Counted from the stretch's first letter, positions 41,957 through 50,854 are shown. The stretch: DNA of 64,000 bases from Hyphomicrobiales bacterium (GCA_017304475.1 JAFKKV010000012.1:1-64000); one strand, 5' to 3'. Notes: generated by a model from the sequence alone, not told the origin. Translations and numbers: made by a program.

Positions 41957-42636
41957 CGGCGCACCGCCACCGCGCGGCGGCGCGCGAACAGGAGTTTGCC
42001 GACCAGGCCGAAACTCAGCCGGAACAGAAAGGTGAGCCCGAGATAGAGGCCGGCGAGCACGATGTAGATTTCCATCGAGCGATAGGTCCGGCTGTCGATC
42101 AGCGCGCCGGCGGAGGTCAGTTCCTCGACCGAGATCTGCGACAGGATGGAGGAGGCGAGCATGGTCAGGACGAACTGGCTGGAGAGCGCCGGCCAGACCC
42201 GTTCGAGCGCCGGCAGCAGCACGACATGGACCAGGATGTCGCGGCGCGTCAGGCCGAGCGAGGCGCCGGCCTCGATCTGCGACTTATGCGTCGCCTCGAT
42301 GCCGGCGCGAATGATCTCGGCGGAATAGGCGCCGAGATTGACGGTGAGCGCGATCAGCCCGGCCGACACCGCGGATATGCGCAGCCCGATCCCGGGCAGG
42401 CCGAAAAAGACCAGGAAGAGCTGAACCAGGAAGGGCGTGTTGCGGATGGCTTCGACATAGGCTCCGGCCAGGACGGACAGGATCCGGTTACGGCCGGTGC
42501 GCGCGATCGCGCAGAGCGTGCCGATGACGACGCCGAGCAGGATGGCGACGGCGGAGATCCAGACGGTCTGGAGAAGGCCGTTCAGGAGCGCGTCCGCTTG
42601 CGCCCAAACGTCGGAAAAGACGAGGACCGGAAACAT
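41953..42636 (-). CDS. Amino-acid-type ABC transporter permease (first)
   Basis: A 227-residue inner-membrane permease of the HisQ/GlnP class. LLNGLLQTVWISAVAILLGVVIG opens the domain; YVEAIRNTPFLVQLFLVFFGLPGIG and AYSAEIIRAGIEATHKSQIEAGASLGL (EAA loop) are clear family blocks. It forms a heterodimer with the next permease. 73 bp after the binding-protein gene, in the same operon. Confidence 0.92.
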   Translation of the reverse strand: MFPVLVFSDVWAQADALLNGLLQTVWISAVAILLGVVIGTLCAIARTGRNRILSVLAGAYVEAIRNTPFLVQLFLVFFGLPGIGLRISAVSAGLIALTVNLGAYSAEIIRAGIEATHKSQIEAGASLGLTRRDILVHVVLLPALERVWPALSSQFVLTMLASSILSQISVEELTSAGALIDSRTYRSMEIYIVLAGLYLGLTFLFRLSFGLVGKLLFARRRAVAVRR

Positions 42637-42709
42637 GGCGATGCCGTTTTGAGCGGTGGGAGGGCGGCCGGGCCGGCGCGGCCGAGGCGGTCGCGCCGGC
42701 TGCGCGGGA

Positions 42710-43528
42710 TCAGAAGACCGGCAGTTCCGGCAGCGGCGCGTTCAGCCACTTCTTCGAGATCTCGTCGAGTTCGCCCGAATTCTTCATCCACCAGATCGTG
42801 TTGTTCAGCCATTGGTGCAGCTCGAACTGATCCTTGCGCACCGCCATCGAATTGGGCTGCAGCGCGAAGACGAATTTGAGCTCGGCATTGGCGCCGCGGT
42901 TCTGGCCGAGGATCTGGGTGATGGTGGTGTCGGGCATGGCCGCGGCATCGACCTGGCGGCTGAACACGGCCTGGGCGCAGGTGGCGTCGTCGTCGAAGCG
43001 CACGATATTGGTACCGGCCATCGCCATGCGGGTGAGCGTGGTGTCCTGCGGGCTGCCGCGCGGCACCGCGACACGCTTGCCGGCGAGATCGGCGAGCGAG
43101 GTGGCGGCGAGGTCCTTGGCCGCCATGATCGAGGTGCGGAACGTGCTGTAGGGCATGGGGAACATGATGGTCTTGGCGCGCTCGGGTGTCGGGCCGAGGG
43201 TGGCGATCAGGAGATCGACCCGCTTCGACTGGAGCGCCGGGATGCGGGCCGGCGGCGCGAGCGCGGTGATCTCGGCCTTCACGCCCATATATTTGGCGAC
43301 GAGATTGGCGACGTCGACATCGTAGCCGACCGGCTCGCCGCGCTCGTTGACGCTGCCGAAGGGCGGCACGCCGGAGACGACGCCGATGGCGATGCTGCCG
43401 CGCTTGGTGAACTCTTCCGGGGTCGAGGCCTCGGCGGCCTCGGAGCTGGCCATGACGGCGGCCGTCGCCACCGAGCCGATAGCGAGAGCGCCGAATGCGA
43501 GGCGGCGTGACGGATTGTGGTCGTCCAT
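42710..43528 (-). CDS. Amino-acid-type ABC transporter substrate-binding protein
   Basis: A 272-residue periplasmic receptor of family 3 (SBP_bac_3). A long N terminus with SRRLAFGALAIGS looks like a twin-arginine signal, cleaved near AAEAS. The mature part has GSIAIGVVSGVPPFGSVNERGEPVGYDVDVA, then KRVDLLIATLGPTPERAKTIMFP, typical for the fold. First gene of the operon that continues through the permeases, ATPase, LacI, CoA-transferase, enoyl-CoA hydratase and SDR genes. GAGGAGAG lies before the ATG. Ligand unknown. Confidence 0.9.
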   Translation of the reverse strand: MDDHNPSRRLAFGALAIGSVATAAVMASSEAAEASTPEEFTKRGSIAIGVVSGVPPFGSVNERGEPVGYDVDVANLVAKYMGVKAEITALAPPARIPALQSKRVDLLIATLGPTPERAKTIMFPMPYSTFRTSIMAAKDLAATSLADLAGKRVAVPRGSPQDTTLTRMAMAGTNIVRFDDDATCAQAVFSRQVDAAAMPDTTITQILGQNRGANAELKFVFALQPNSMAVRKDQFELHQWLNNTIWWMKNSGELDEISKKWLNAPLPELPVF

Positions 43529-43566
43529 GAAGACTCTCCTCGTCTGCGTTTCCTACGACTGGGCTT

Positions 43567-43580
43567 CTGGAACGTTCCAG
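43567..43580. promoter_or_regulatory. LacI-type operator O1
   Basis: CTGGAACGTTCCAG, a perfect 14-bp palindrome with central CG, as in most LacI-family operators. It lies 39 bases before the binding-protein gene, just downstream of the predicted transcription start. The centre is exactly 21 bp (two helical turns) from that of O2. Confidence 0.65.
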
Positions 43581-43588
43581 TCTTGATT

Positions 43589-43600
43589 TAGATCGTTCCA
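43589..43600. promoter_or_regulatory. LacI-type operator O2 over the -10 region
   Basis: TAGATCGTTCCA matches the 12-bp core of O1 (TGGAACGTTCCA) at 10 positions, including the central CG and the full right half. It covers the predicted -10 box, so a repressor bound to it would block the promoter. Confidence 0.55.
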
Positions 43601-43620
43601 TATGACGAAATTCGAGTCAA
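43592..43620 (-). promoter_or_regulatory. Candidate sigma-70 promoter of the LacI-controlled operon
   Basis: On the minus strand TTGACT (43620-43615) and AACGAT (43597-43592) with 17 bases between. Transcription would start near 43585, giving a leader of about 55 bases. The -35 box is strong, the -10 weak; O2 overlaps it and O1 follows the start. Confidence 0.5.
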
Positions 43621-43725
43621 GCGCCGCAGGTGATCGGTGCGGCCGGGGAGCCCTGGAGGCTTGGGTTCGGTGATCGGACTGACGTCCGCAGTGCCGGAAT
43701 GCCTGGCCGCGCGGGGGGGCGGCGC

Positions 43726-43754
43726 AATAAAAAAGGGACGGCCGAAGCCGTCCC
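43726..43754 (-). terminator. Rho-independent terminator after efp
   Basis: On the minus strand GGGACGGC-TTCG-GCCGTCCC followed by TTTTTTATT: an 8-bp perfect stem, the very stable C(UUCG)G loop, and a T-run. It lies about 57 bases after the efp stop and isolates the LacI-controlled promoter from efp transcription. Confidence 0.88.
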
Positions 43755-43810
43755 TTTTCATGCGATTCGAACTGGACTGGAGTGCCGCGAGGCGGCCCTC
43801 GATGCTTGCG

Positions 43811-44380
43811 TCAGTCCTTGGCGCGCTCGTAATAGGCGCCGTCCTCGGTGTTGACGACGATGCGTGTGCCGGCGCCGATATGCGGCGGCACCAGGGTGCG
43901 CACGCCATTCGACAGGATGGCCGGCTTGTAGGACGAGGACGCGGTTTGGCCTTTGGTCACCGGCTCGGTCTCGACCACTTCCAGGGTGATGCGCTGGGGC
44001 AGCTCGATGCCGACCGGATTGCCCTCGTAGACCGAGAGCTTCACTTCCATGTTTTCCTGGAGATAGGGCTTCATGTCGCCAAGAATGTCGTCGGGAACCC
44101 CGATCTGCTCGAAGGTTTCCTTGTTCATGAAGTGGTTGCCGTCGCCATCCGAGTAGAGATAGGTGTAGGGCCGGTCCTCGACGAAGGCGCGCTCGACCAT
44201 CTCGGTGGTGCGCCAGCGCTCCGACACCTTCACGCCGTCAGACAGGCGGCGCATGTCGACCTGGGTCACCGGGGTGCCCTTGCCGGGATGGATGTTCTGG
44301 GCGGTGACGATCAGATAGAGCCTGCCGTCGACTTCAAGGATATTGCCCTTGCGGACGGAAGAGGCGATGACCTTCGGCAC
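43811..44380 (-). CDS. efp: Translation elongation factor P
   Basis: A 189-residue factor that binds ribosomes stalled at polyproline and restores peptide-bond formation. Domain I carries the modifiable lysine at position 34 in [17 protein letters not shown]; domains II and III follow, ending in [19 protein letters not shown]. The start is GTG at 44380 with AAGGA nine bases upstream; the frame runs on to 45022 only as a shadow of epmA. Lys34 and the adjacent divergent epmA gene mean that beta-lysylation is expected here. Confidence 0.96.
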   Translation of the reverse strand: MPKVIASSVRKGNILEVDGRLYLIVTAQNIHPGKGTPVTQVDMRRLSDGVKVSERWRTTEMVERAFVEDRPYTYLYSDGDGNHFMNKETFEQIGVPDDILGDMKPYLQENMEVKLSVYEGNPVGIELPQRITLEVVETEPVTKGQTASSSYKPAILSNGVRTLVPPHIGAGTRIVVNTEDGAYYERAKD

Positions 44381-44500
44381 GGATGTCGTCCTTGGATTGG
44401 CGGGTGCAGCTTCGATGGGGCGGTCGCCCCTCGCAATTGGTTCCGCCGTCGCATAGACCAAGTTTCCGAAAAGCGCCACCCCGAAGCAGCCGGCAAGCCA

Positions 44501-45553
44501 ATGACATCCTCTCCCTGGTGGGCCAAGGACCGCCATGCCGACCGCCGGCCCTTCCTGGTGGCGCGCGGCAAGATCAAGCAGCGCTTGCGCAACTGGTTCG
44601 AGGCCGCGGGCTTCACCGAGGTCGAGGCCGGGCTGTTGCAGGTGTCCCCGGGCAATGAGGCGCATCTGCATGCCTTCGCGACCGAGGCGGTGACGATCGA
44701 CGGCCGGCGCGCGCCGCTCTACCTGCACACCTCGCCGGAATTCGCCGCCAAGAAGCTGATCGCCGCCGGCGAGACCCGGATCGTCGATTTCGCCCGGGTG
44801 TTCCGCAATCGCGAGCGCGGCCCGCTGCACCATCCCGAATTCACCATGGTCGAGTGGTATCGGGTCGGCGCTCCCTATGAACAGCTGATGGCCGATTGCG
44901 CCGCCATCCTGGCGCTGGCCTGCGAGGCCGCCGGCCGGACTCAACTGACCTGGCGCGAGGCGGTGGCCGATCCCTTCGCCGAACCCGAACGGGTGACGCT
45001 GGCCGAGGCTTTCGACCGCCATGCCGGCATCGATCTCCTGGCGACCATCGCGACGTCGGGCGAAGCCGATCGCGACGATCTCGCCGGCCGGACACGCGCG
45101 GCCGGCATCCGCGTCTCCGATGACGATGGCTGGGCCGACATCTTCTCCAAGGTGCTGGTCGAGCGGATCGAGCCGAAGCTCGGCTTCGGCCGGCCGACCA
45201 TTCTGTGCGAATATCCGGTGAGCGAGGCGGCTCTCGCTCGCCCCAAACCCGCCGATCCGCGGGTCGCCGAGCGGTTCGAGCTCTATGCCTGCGGCGTCGA
45301 GCTCGCCAATGGCTTCGGCGAATTGACCGATCCGGTCGAGCAGCGCCGTCGCTTCGAGATCGAAATGACCGAAAAGGCGCGCGTCTATGGCGAGCGCTAC
45401 CCGATCGACGACGATCTGCTGGCGGCGCTTGCCGTCATGCCGCCGACCAGCGGCATCGCGCTCGGTTTCGAGCGGCTGGTCATGCTGGCGGCCGGCGCCC
45501 GGTCGATCGACGAGGTCGTCTGGACACCGGTGCCGGACAGCTTCAGTCGATGA
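44501..45553 (+). CDS. epmA: EF-P--(R)-beta-lysine ligase EpmA (PoxA/GenX)
   Basis: A 350-residue class II lysyl-tRNA-synthetase-like enzyme without the anticodon-binding domain; it attaches (R)-beta-lysine to Lys34 of EF-P. Motif 2 is in [25 protein letters not shown] and motif 3 in [26 protein letters not shown] is the substrate-side loop. The ATG at 44501 gives the usual length (E. coli 325). It is divergent from efp with 120 bp between. EpmB, the aminomutase that makes beta-lysine, is not next to it and not in the window. The last bases overlap the convergent GNAT gene by 11 bp. Confidence 0.94.
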   Translation: MTSSPWWAKDRHADRRPFLVARGKIKQRLRNWFEAAGFTEVEAGLLQVSPGNEAHLHAFATEAVTIDGRRAPLYLHTSPEFAAKKLIAAGETRIVDFARVFRNRERGPLHHPEFTMVEWYRVGAPYEQLMADCAAILALACEAAGRTQLTWREAVADPFAEPERVTLAEAFDRHAGIDLLATIATSGEADRDDLAGRTRAAGIRVSDDDGWADIFSKVLVERIEPKLGFGRPTILCEYPVSEAALARPKPADPRVAERFELYACGVELANGFGELTDPVEQRRRFEIEMTEKARVYGERYPIDDDLLAALAVMPPTSGIALGFERLVMLAAGARSIDEVVWTPVPDSFSR

Positions 45554-46151
45554 GCGGAATGTGCGGCGCGGCCGAGCGCGGCAGGAGGCCGGTCAGCCGC
45601 GGGTCGTCGAAAATGTCGATACCGAAGGCATAGGGCACGAAGCCGCAAGAGGTATAGAATTTCATCGCGCCGGGATGGTCGTGCGTGCAGGTGTGCAGCC
45701 AGGCCTTGGTGATGCCCGGCCGCCAGGCGCTCTGAAGCGCCTTGGCCATGACGAGCCGGCCGAGGCCCTGGCCGACGGCCTCCTTGATCAGGCCGAAATA
45801 GACGATCTCGACCTCGCCATCGGTCCTGAGATCGAGCTCGACCATGCCGATCTCGGCGCCGTCGCGCTCGACCGCGTAGACCTCGACCCGTGGGTTGCCG
45901 ATGATCGCGGCGAGCGCGGCATCGGACAGCACCAGGCGCGATGTCCAGAGCCAGTCGTCGCCGACGCGGCGGAACAGCGCGCGATAACCGGCAAGCTCGG
46001 GCGCGGCGATCCGGCGCAGCCTCGGTTCGTCAGGCAAAGCCGCTGGCGGCGGCGGCGCTGTCATGCCGAGCCACGTGACGGCGGCGGTCAACTTGCCCTT
46101 CGGCACGAAATGGGTGCCGGTGAGGGTGGTGGGTGTCGAAACATCGGTCAT
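45543..46151 (-). CDS. GNAT family N-acetyltransferase
   Basis: A 202-residue acetyl-CoA-dependent acetyltransferase. [19 protein letters not shown] and [19 protein letters not shown] form the first strands; the acetyl-CoA loop is in [20 protein letters not shown] (pattern Q-X2-G-X-G/A), and [17 protein letters not shown] is the C-terminal family block. The start codon overlaps the stop of the MoeA-PBP fusion gene by 4 bp, so it is translationally coupled to the molybdenum-cofactor operon. Substrate unknown. Confidence 0.85.
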   Translation of the reverse strand: MTDVSTPTTLTGTHFVPKGKLTAAVTWLGMTAPPPPAALPDEPRLRRIAAPELAGYRALFRRVGDDWLWTSRLVLSDAALAAIIGNPRVEVYAVERDGAEIGMVELDLRTDGEVEIVYFGLIKEAVGQGLGRLVMAKALQSAWRPGITKAWLHTCTHDHPGAMKFYTSCGFVPYAFGIDIFDDPRLTGLLPRSAAPHIPLID

Positions 46152-48094
46152 GCCTGGGATCCGTGGTCGGCCGGGGTGAAGCCCAGCGCTTCGAGCGCCG
46201 CGCCCGCTTCGGCGATCGCGCTGCGAAAGGTCTCGATCGCCGCCGCCTTGCGCGGTTCGACCGCGACGGCGAAATCGTAGTGCTCCTCGGCGAAGGCAAT
46301 GAAGCCAAGGCCATTGGCCTCCGCCACCTGGCGGATCGCCATGCCCCAGTCGGCCCGCCCCTGGGCGACGCTGGCGGCGACCGCATTGTGCGAGCGCGGC
46401 TGGTTCCAATAGCCCGGCGGCTTGCGGCCCGCGAGCAACTGGTCGAGCAGGATGCGCGTGCCGGCCCCCTGGTTGCGGTTGACCATCAGGCAGCCGGGAT
46501 CGGCCAGGGCCCGTTCCACCGCCTCCCGGGCTTCGGTGATCCCGGCGAAGCGCGGGTCTCCGGCGGCATGGACAATGCCCTGCATGCGCCGCCAGCCGGC
46601 GATCAAGGTCATGGTGGGGTCGAGGAAGGGTCGGTTGTAAATGCCGCTCTTCGGGTCGAACAGGTGGATCGGCGCGAGATCGCATTCGCCGCGCCGGAGC
46701 GCCGACAGTCCGCCGAGACTGCCGAGCGCCAGCGAACGGGCGCTCAGGCCGTGATCGACGAGGCGGCCGATGACCGCGTCGAGCCCGACGCAATGGCTGC
46801 CCATGATGACGAGGTCAGGCACATGGACATGCGGCGTGAACAGGGTCACCGGCGTCACGGTATCGGCCGGCATGGCCTCCGCCAGGGCCTCGATGGTGAC
46901 GAAGCCGTCGGCCTGCGAGAAAGCGGTGACCGAGCCGGAGCCCTTGCCGATCGGATAGGCGACGGGGCCCTCGGCGCTCGCCGACAGCGCGACCATGACG
47001 AATTCCGTGCGGCCGAGATCGGACGGCACGCGCACCGGCACGCGCGCGGTGAGCTCGACATCCTGGCGCGCCGGCTGGCCCGCCAGCACCCGCAGCACCG
47101 GCACGACGATGTCGTGAAAGGTGAACATGGCCGAGGTCGGAAAGCCCGGCAGGATCACCACCGCCTTGCCGTCGCAGACGGCCAGGCACAAGGGCTTGCC
47201 CGGTTTGAGCGCGACGCCGTGCGCGACGATGCCGGGCGATCCGAGCGAGCCGACGATGCGATAGGTGAGGTCGCCGGCGCCCTTCGAGGTGCCGCCCGAC
47301 AGGATCACCGCATCACAGCTGGCATGGGCCTCGCGCATCGCGGCCTCGAGCCTTGCGGCGTCGTCGGCTATGGCGCCGAAGCGTACCGGTTCGCAGCCGT
47401 TTTCCTCGAGCGCGGCGGCGACGATGGCGCCGTTGGAATCATAGATCGCGGCGGGGCGCAGCGGCTCGCCGGGCGCGACCAGTTCGTCGCCGGTCGAGAT
47501 CACCGCGACGCGCGGCTTGCGCCAGACCTCAGCCTCGGCAAGGCCGACGGCGGCCAACATGCCGATCTCGCGCGCGCCGACCGTGGTGCCCCGGCGCAGC
47601 AAGGTCTCGCTGCGGGCGATGTCGGATCCGGCAAAGGCGATGTTCTGGCCGGGCGCCGGCGCGCGCCTGACCATGAGGCGGCCGTCGGCCGCGATATCGG
47701 TATGCTCGATCATCACCACGGCATCGGCGCCGCGCGGGATCGGGCCGCCGGTTGCGATCGGCGTGGCGGTCGCGGAGAGAACCGCGAGTCCGGGCGCGAA
47801 ACCGCAGGCGATGGTCTCGCCGTTGAGCGTGAGAAGAGCGGGCGCCGCCTCCGAGGCGGTGGCGACATCGCCGGCCTGCACGGCGAAGCCGTCGACCACC
47901 GAGCGGTCGAAAGGCGGCGTATCGACCGGGGCTGCGATATCGGCGGCGAGCACGCGACCGACGAGGCGATCGAGCGGCACGGATTCCGATCCGAGCGGCC
48001 GCGGCGCCAGCGCCGCGCCAAACCGGCTGACGGCCTCCTCGCGCGTCAGCACGGTGAGGAACTGATCCTGGTCGAGACTTGAACGTTCGGTCAT
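46148..48094 (-). CDS. MoeA fused to a periplasmic-binding-protein-like domain
   Basis: A 648-residue fusion. Residues 1-400 are molybdopterin molybdenumtransferase MoeA: PPFDRSVVDGFAVQAGD, the GGTSKGAGD molybdate-loop region, and the PGFPTSAMFTF-type end, all intact, so insertion of Mo (or W) into molybdopterin is likely. Residues about 410-640 are a PBP-like domain of the type found in LysR/ModA-like receptors (SLGGLSALRRGECDLAPIHLF, RNQGAGTRILLDQLLAG, ADWGMAIRQVAEANGLGF). This domain is a paralogue of the one in the HTH regulator three genes upstream in the same operon. A cytoplasmic sensor for molybdate, tungstate or the cofactor is a reasonable inference. Confidence 0.88.
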   Translation of the reverse strand: MTERSSLDQDQFLTVLTREEAVSRFGAALAPRPLGSESVPLDRLVGRVLAADIAAPVDTPPFDRSVVDGFAVQAGDVATASEAAPALLTLNGETIACGFAPGLAVLSATATPIATGGPIPRGADAVVMIEHTDIAADGRLMVRRAPAPGQNIAFAGSDIARSETLLRRGTTVGAREIGMLAAVGLAEAEVWRKPRVAVISTGDELVAPGEPLRPAAIYDSNGAIVAAALEENGCEPVRFGAIADDAARLEAAMREAHASCDAVILSGGTSKGAGDLTYRIVGSLGSPGIVAHGVALKPGKPLCLAVCDGKAVVILPGFPTSAMFTFHDIVVPVLRVLAGQPARQDVELTARVPVRVPSDLGRTEFVMVALSASAEGPVAYPIGKGSGSVTAFSQADGFVTIEALAEAMPADTVTPVTLFTPHVHVPDLVIMGSHCVGLDAVIGRLVDHGLSARSLALGSLGGLSALRRGECDLAPIHLFDPKSGIYNRPFLDPTMTLIAGWRRMQGIVHAAGDPRFAGITEAREAVERALADPGCLMVNRNQGAGTRILLDQLLAGRKPPGYWNQPRSHNAVAASVAQGRADWGMAIRQVAEANGLGFIAFAEEHYDFAVAVEPRKAAAIETFRSAIAEAGAALEALGFTPADHGSQA

Positions 48095-49161
48095 GCGCCC
48101 GGTCCGGGTATCAGCGGGGTGTCGATGGGAATGGCGGCAAGCGGCGTGCCGGCGCCTGCCCCCTCGCTCTCCGGCGGGATCAGCGCGACCGCCTCGGCCT
48201 CGAGCAGGGCCTGCAGCGTCACCTGGCCGACCGAGAGAGGTTCATAGCCGCCACCGACGACCCGCAGCAATGCGACATCTATGCAGCCGATCGCCGAGCT
48301 GATCTTGGCCGTGAGCGGCAGCGTGCGGGCGTTGATCGCGCGGCCGGTCAGGCCCGCGACCACCGGCAGGACGAGGGCGTAGAAGGCTGCGACCGCACCG
48401 TCGAAGCGCCCGGGCAAGAGGATGACGGCGCGGCCGTCGGCCCGCACGGCCGTGCCGCTCGCCTCGCCCGGACGCAAGGCGAGGCCGCGAATGGCCGAAG
48501 ACGCCGCCGGGCCGGTGGCCGGGACATCGCCTTCGCCGAGGCAAAGGGTGAGATCGGCTTCGGCCCGCTGAACCTCGATGAGACCCAGCGCGCCGAGGCG
48601 GGCGGCAAGCCAGCCGCGTGTGGCCGGATCGCCCGACGGGACGATGGCGAAACGCCCGTTCAGGACGGCGATTTCGGCAATGCCGGCCATGGCAAGGGCG
48701 AGCCGGATCTCCGGCGTGACGGTCATGCCGCGTCCGAGGATCAAGGCTTCCCGGGCGAGGTCGGAACCGGCCAGGGCGACCTGCTCGCCGGGATAGGCGG
48801 CCTGGCCGATTTCGATGAAGGGGCCGGACATGGTCGCCGCGGCGGCCGGGATCACCGCGTCGGTTGCCGGCGGCAGGGCCTCGCCGCTCCGGATGGGCGG
48901 CGGCGGTTCGGCCAGGACCACGGGGGCATAGGGTGAGGCTCCCACGAGGCTCGCCGCCGCCACCGCGATGCCGTCACGCAAGGCGATCGCATCTGATGGC
49001 ACCGGGCCGGCGGCACGGACAGGCTCGGCCGCGACACGCCCGAGCGTTTCGGCCATTGCGATCCTGGTGACGCCAACCGGCTTCAGGCTTGCGAGCAGCG
49101 GGGCCAGCGCATCGGCAACCGAGGTAAGGCGAGGCGGCTCGGACATCGGCTGCGGCTTCAC
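48091..49161 (-). CDS. MoeA-like molybdopterin-binding protein, probably degenerate
   Basis: A 356-residue protein from a GTG that overlaps the stop of the HTH gene (an ATG at 49146 is also possible). It lines up with the MoeA part of the fusion: SDAIALRDGIAVAAASLVG for the DG(F)AV block, ALAGSDLAREALILGRGMTV, RPGEASGTAVRADGRAVILLPG. However, the segment that should hold the GGTS-X-G-X2-D loop reads LGEGDVPATG, so the metal-insertion residues appear lost. It may be a regulatory or scaffold subunit, a W-specific variant, or a partner of the fusion protein. Its stop overlaps the fusion gene by 4 bp. Confidence 0.78.
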   Translation of the reverse strand: MKPQPMSEPPRLTSVADALAPLLASLKPVGVTRIAMAETLGRVAAEPVRAAGPVPSDAIALRDGIAVAAASLVGASPYAPVVLAEPPPPIRSGEALPPATDAVIPAAAATMSGPFIEIGQAAYPGEQVALAGSDLAREALILGRGMTVTPEIRLALAMAGIAEIAVLNGRFAIVPSGDPATRGWLAARLGALGLIEVQRAEADLTLCLGEGDVPATGPAASSAIRGLALRPGEASGTAVRADGRAVILLPGRFDGAVAAFYALVLPVVAGLTGRAINARTLPLTAKISSAIGCIDVALLRVVGGGYEPLSVGQVTLQALLEAEAVALIPPESEGAGAGTPLAAIPIDTPLIPGPGA

Positions 49162-50048
49162 ATGTTGAGCCGGACCACGCCGGCTTCCGTCACATCATAA
49201 CCGCCAAGCGAGCCGGCGCGACGGGCGAAGTCCTGGTGACGCAGGCAGGCCAGAAGTTTCTGCGGTCCCGGCTCGAAATAGCTGCGCCGGCGCAGCACGA
49301 GATCGAAGCGCTCCCAGATGAGCGGCAGGAAGCCGAGCCCGTGGGTGGCGGCCACGGCGCGTGTCGCGATGCCGCAATCGGCCTCGCCCGTGCGTATGGC
49401 GAGCGCCAGGTCCATGCCGGTCGGATAGGGGCCGGCCGCGCTGTTCATCTTGTCTGATGCCACCGAGAGCCGGTCGAGCATCGCGGCGAGCAGCAATTGC
49501 GCGCCGGCGCCGGACTGGCGCAGCGCGAAGCGCGCGCCGGCCTTGACCGCGCCGGCGAGGTCTTCGAGCGCCAGAGGATTACCTGCCGCGACCACCAGGC
49601 CCTGCTCGCGGCGGGCAACCGCGATGACCACCGCGTCGTGCAGGCCCGAGCGGGCGGCCACGCCGGCGAGATTGCTGGTGTCGTCGTCACCCGCGCCGTG
49701 CAGGTGAATGGCGGCGGCCGCCACTTCATTGCGCTCCAGGCGGTCGAGACCGGCTTCCGAACCCTCGGCGAGCAAAGCGAGGCCGGAGCCCGACTGCCGG
49801 GCCGCCCATTCGAGCAGGGGATCATGGCTGCCACCGATGATCGGCGGCGGTGTCTCGGCGACGAAACCGGCGGGCCGGGCAAGCCCGGCGGCGAGCCAGC
49901 GGTCGAGTGCCGCCCGGGGGAACAGCCATTTGCCCGTCACCTTGGTGCAGGGCACGGCGCCCTGGGCGACGAGGTCGTAGAGCTTGCGATCCCTAAGCCT
50001 GAGATAGGCGGCCGCTTCATCGGTTGTCAGGTAGCTGGTCCCATGCAT
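49158..50048 (-). CDS. HTH (excisionase-type) regulator with a PBP-like ligand domain
   Basis: A 296-residue protein. Residues 5-55 are the MerR/excisionase-like helix-turn-helix (YLTTDEAAAYLRLRDRKLYD, then KVTGKWLFPRAALDRWL). Residues about 70-285 are a PBP-like domain (RLERNEVAAAAIHLHGAGD, RQSGAGAQLLLAAMLD, ADCGIATRAVAATHGLGFLP) that is a paralogue of the MoeA fusion's C-terminal domain. No signal peptide, so it senses inside the cell. Placed between and divergent from tupBCA and first in the moe operon, it is the natural candidate for a tungstate/molybdate-responsive regulator. AAGGTG lies seven bases before the ATG. Confidence 0.85.
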   Translation of the reverse strand: MHGTSYLTTDEAAAYLRLRDRKLYDLVAQGAVPCTKVTGKWLFPRAALDRWLAAGLARPAGFVAETPPPIIGGSHDPLLEWAARQSGSGLALLAEGSEAGLDRLERNEVAAAAIHLHGAGDDDTSNLAGVAARSGLHDAVVIAVARREQGLVVAAGNPLALEDLAGAVKAGARFALRQSGAGAQLLLAAMLDRLSVASDKMNSAAGPYPTGMDLALAIRTGEADCGIATRAVAATHGLGFLPLIWERFDLVLRRRSYFEPGPQKLLACLRHQDFARRAGSLGGYDVTEAGVVRLNM

Positions 50049-50056
50049 AGGGCTGC

Positions 50057-50128
50057 ACCTTCATGCAGGAATTCCATTGTTGAAAATCATAGGCCCGGCT
50101 CCATAACCAATGCAACGAAGATGAAGGT
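50057..50128. promoter_or_regulatory. Divergent regulatory region between the moe operon and tupB
   Basis: The 104-bp gap holds ACCTTCAT (50057-50064) and its reverse complement ATGAAGGT (50121-50128), symmetric about the middle of the gap. The arms overlap the ribosome-binding region of the HTH gene on one side and lie just before that of tupB on the other. They may mark a symmetric operator or may be chance. Confidence 0.3.
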
Positions 50129-50152
50129 CTTCAAGGGGAAGGACCGTCGCTC

Positions 50153-50854
50153 TTGGATGTCAGCGCCGCCTTTGCCGCAGCCATCGGCCTGATCCTCGGG
50201 CTCGATCCGGGCTTCCTCGCCATTGTCGGCCTGTCGCTGACGGTGACATTGACCGCCGTGCTGATCGCCGCCGTAATCGGCCTGCCGCTTGGGGCGTTGC
50301 TCGCGCTGGCGCGGTTCCCCGGCCGGTCCGTGGTCGTGGTGGCGGTCAATGCGCTGATGGGCCTGCCACCGGTCGTCGCCGGCCTGATGATCTTCCTGGT
50401 CCTGTCCAGGTCCGGTCCGCTCGGGCGCCTCGGGCTCCTGTTCACGCCATCGGCCATGGTCGCGGCCCAGGCCCTGCTGGTGCTGCCGATCATCCTGGCG
50501 ATCACCCGCCAGATCGTCGAGGATCTGCACGGCGAATATCGCGAGCATCTCGCCTCCATCGGTTTGACCGGCTGGCGGGCCATTCCGACGCTGCTGTGGG
50601 ACGGCCGCTTCGCGCTGGCGACGGCGCTGCTGGCGGGCTTCGGCCGGGCCAGCGCCGAGGTCGGCGCCGTGCTGATCGTCGGCGGCAACATTGCCGGCTA
50701 TACCCGCACCATGACCACGGCGATCGCGCTGGAGACGTCGAAGGGCGACCTGCCTTTGGCGCTCGGCCTCGGCATCGTGCTGATCGGGCTGACGCTCGCC
50801 ATCAATGCGGTCACCTATGGCGCGAGCCGCATCGGCGCGCGCTATGCGGGGTGA
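50153..50854 (+). CDS. tupB: Tungstate ABC transporter permease (TupB-like)
   Basis: A 233-residue inner-membrane permease with about five to six helices. LSLTVTLTAVLIAAVIGLPLGALLALARFPGR and VNALMGLPPVVAGLMIFLVLSRSGPLG are typical for TupB; GEYREHLASIGLTGWRAIPTLLWDGRF is the EAA loop. Starts at TTG 50153 with GGGGAAGGA about nine bases upstream; no better start is in frame. First gene of tupB-tupC-tupA. TupB homologues are specific for tungstate, though this cannot be read from the permease itself. Confidence 0.88.
   Translation: MDVSAAFAAAIGLILGLDPGFLAIVGLSLTVTLTAVLIAAVIGLPLGALLALARFPGRSVVVVAVNALMGLPPVVAGLMIFLVLSRSGPLGRLGLLFTPSAMVAAQALLVLPIILAITRQIVEDLHGEYREHLASIGLTGWRAIPTLLWDGRFALATALLAGFGRASAEVGAVLIVGGNIAGYTRTMTTAIALETSKGDLPLALGLGIVLIGLTLAINAVTYGASRIGARYAG

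Noticed and set aside
46133-48082. 649-codon plus-strand frame over the MoeA-PBP gene
   Set aside because: Shadow of the MoeA fusion; Arg/Gly/Asp/His-rich composition without motifs.
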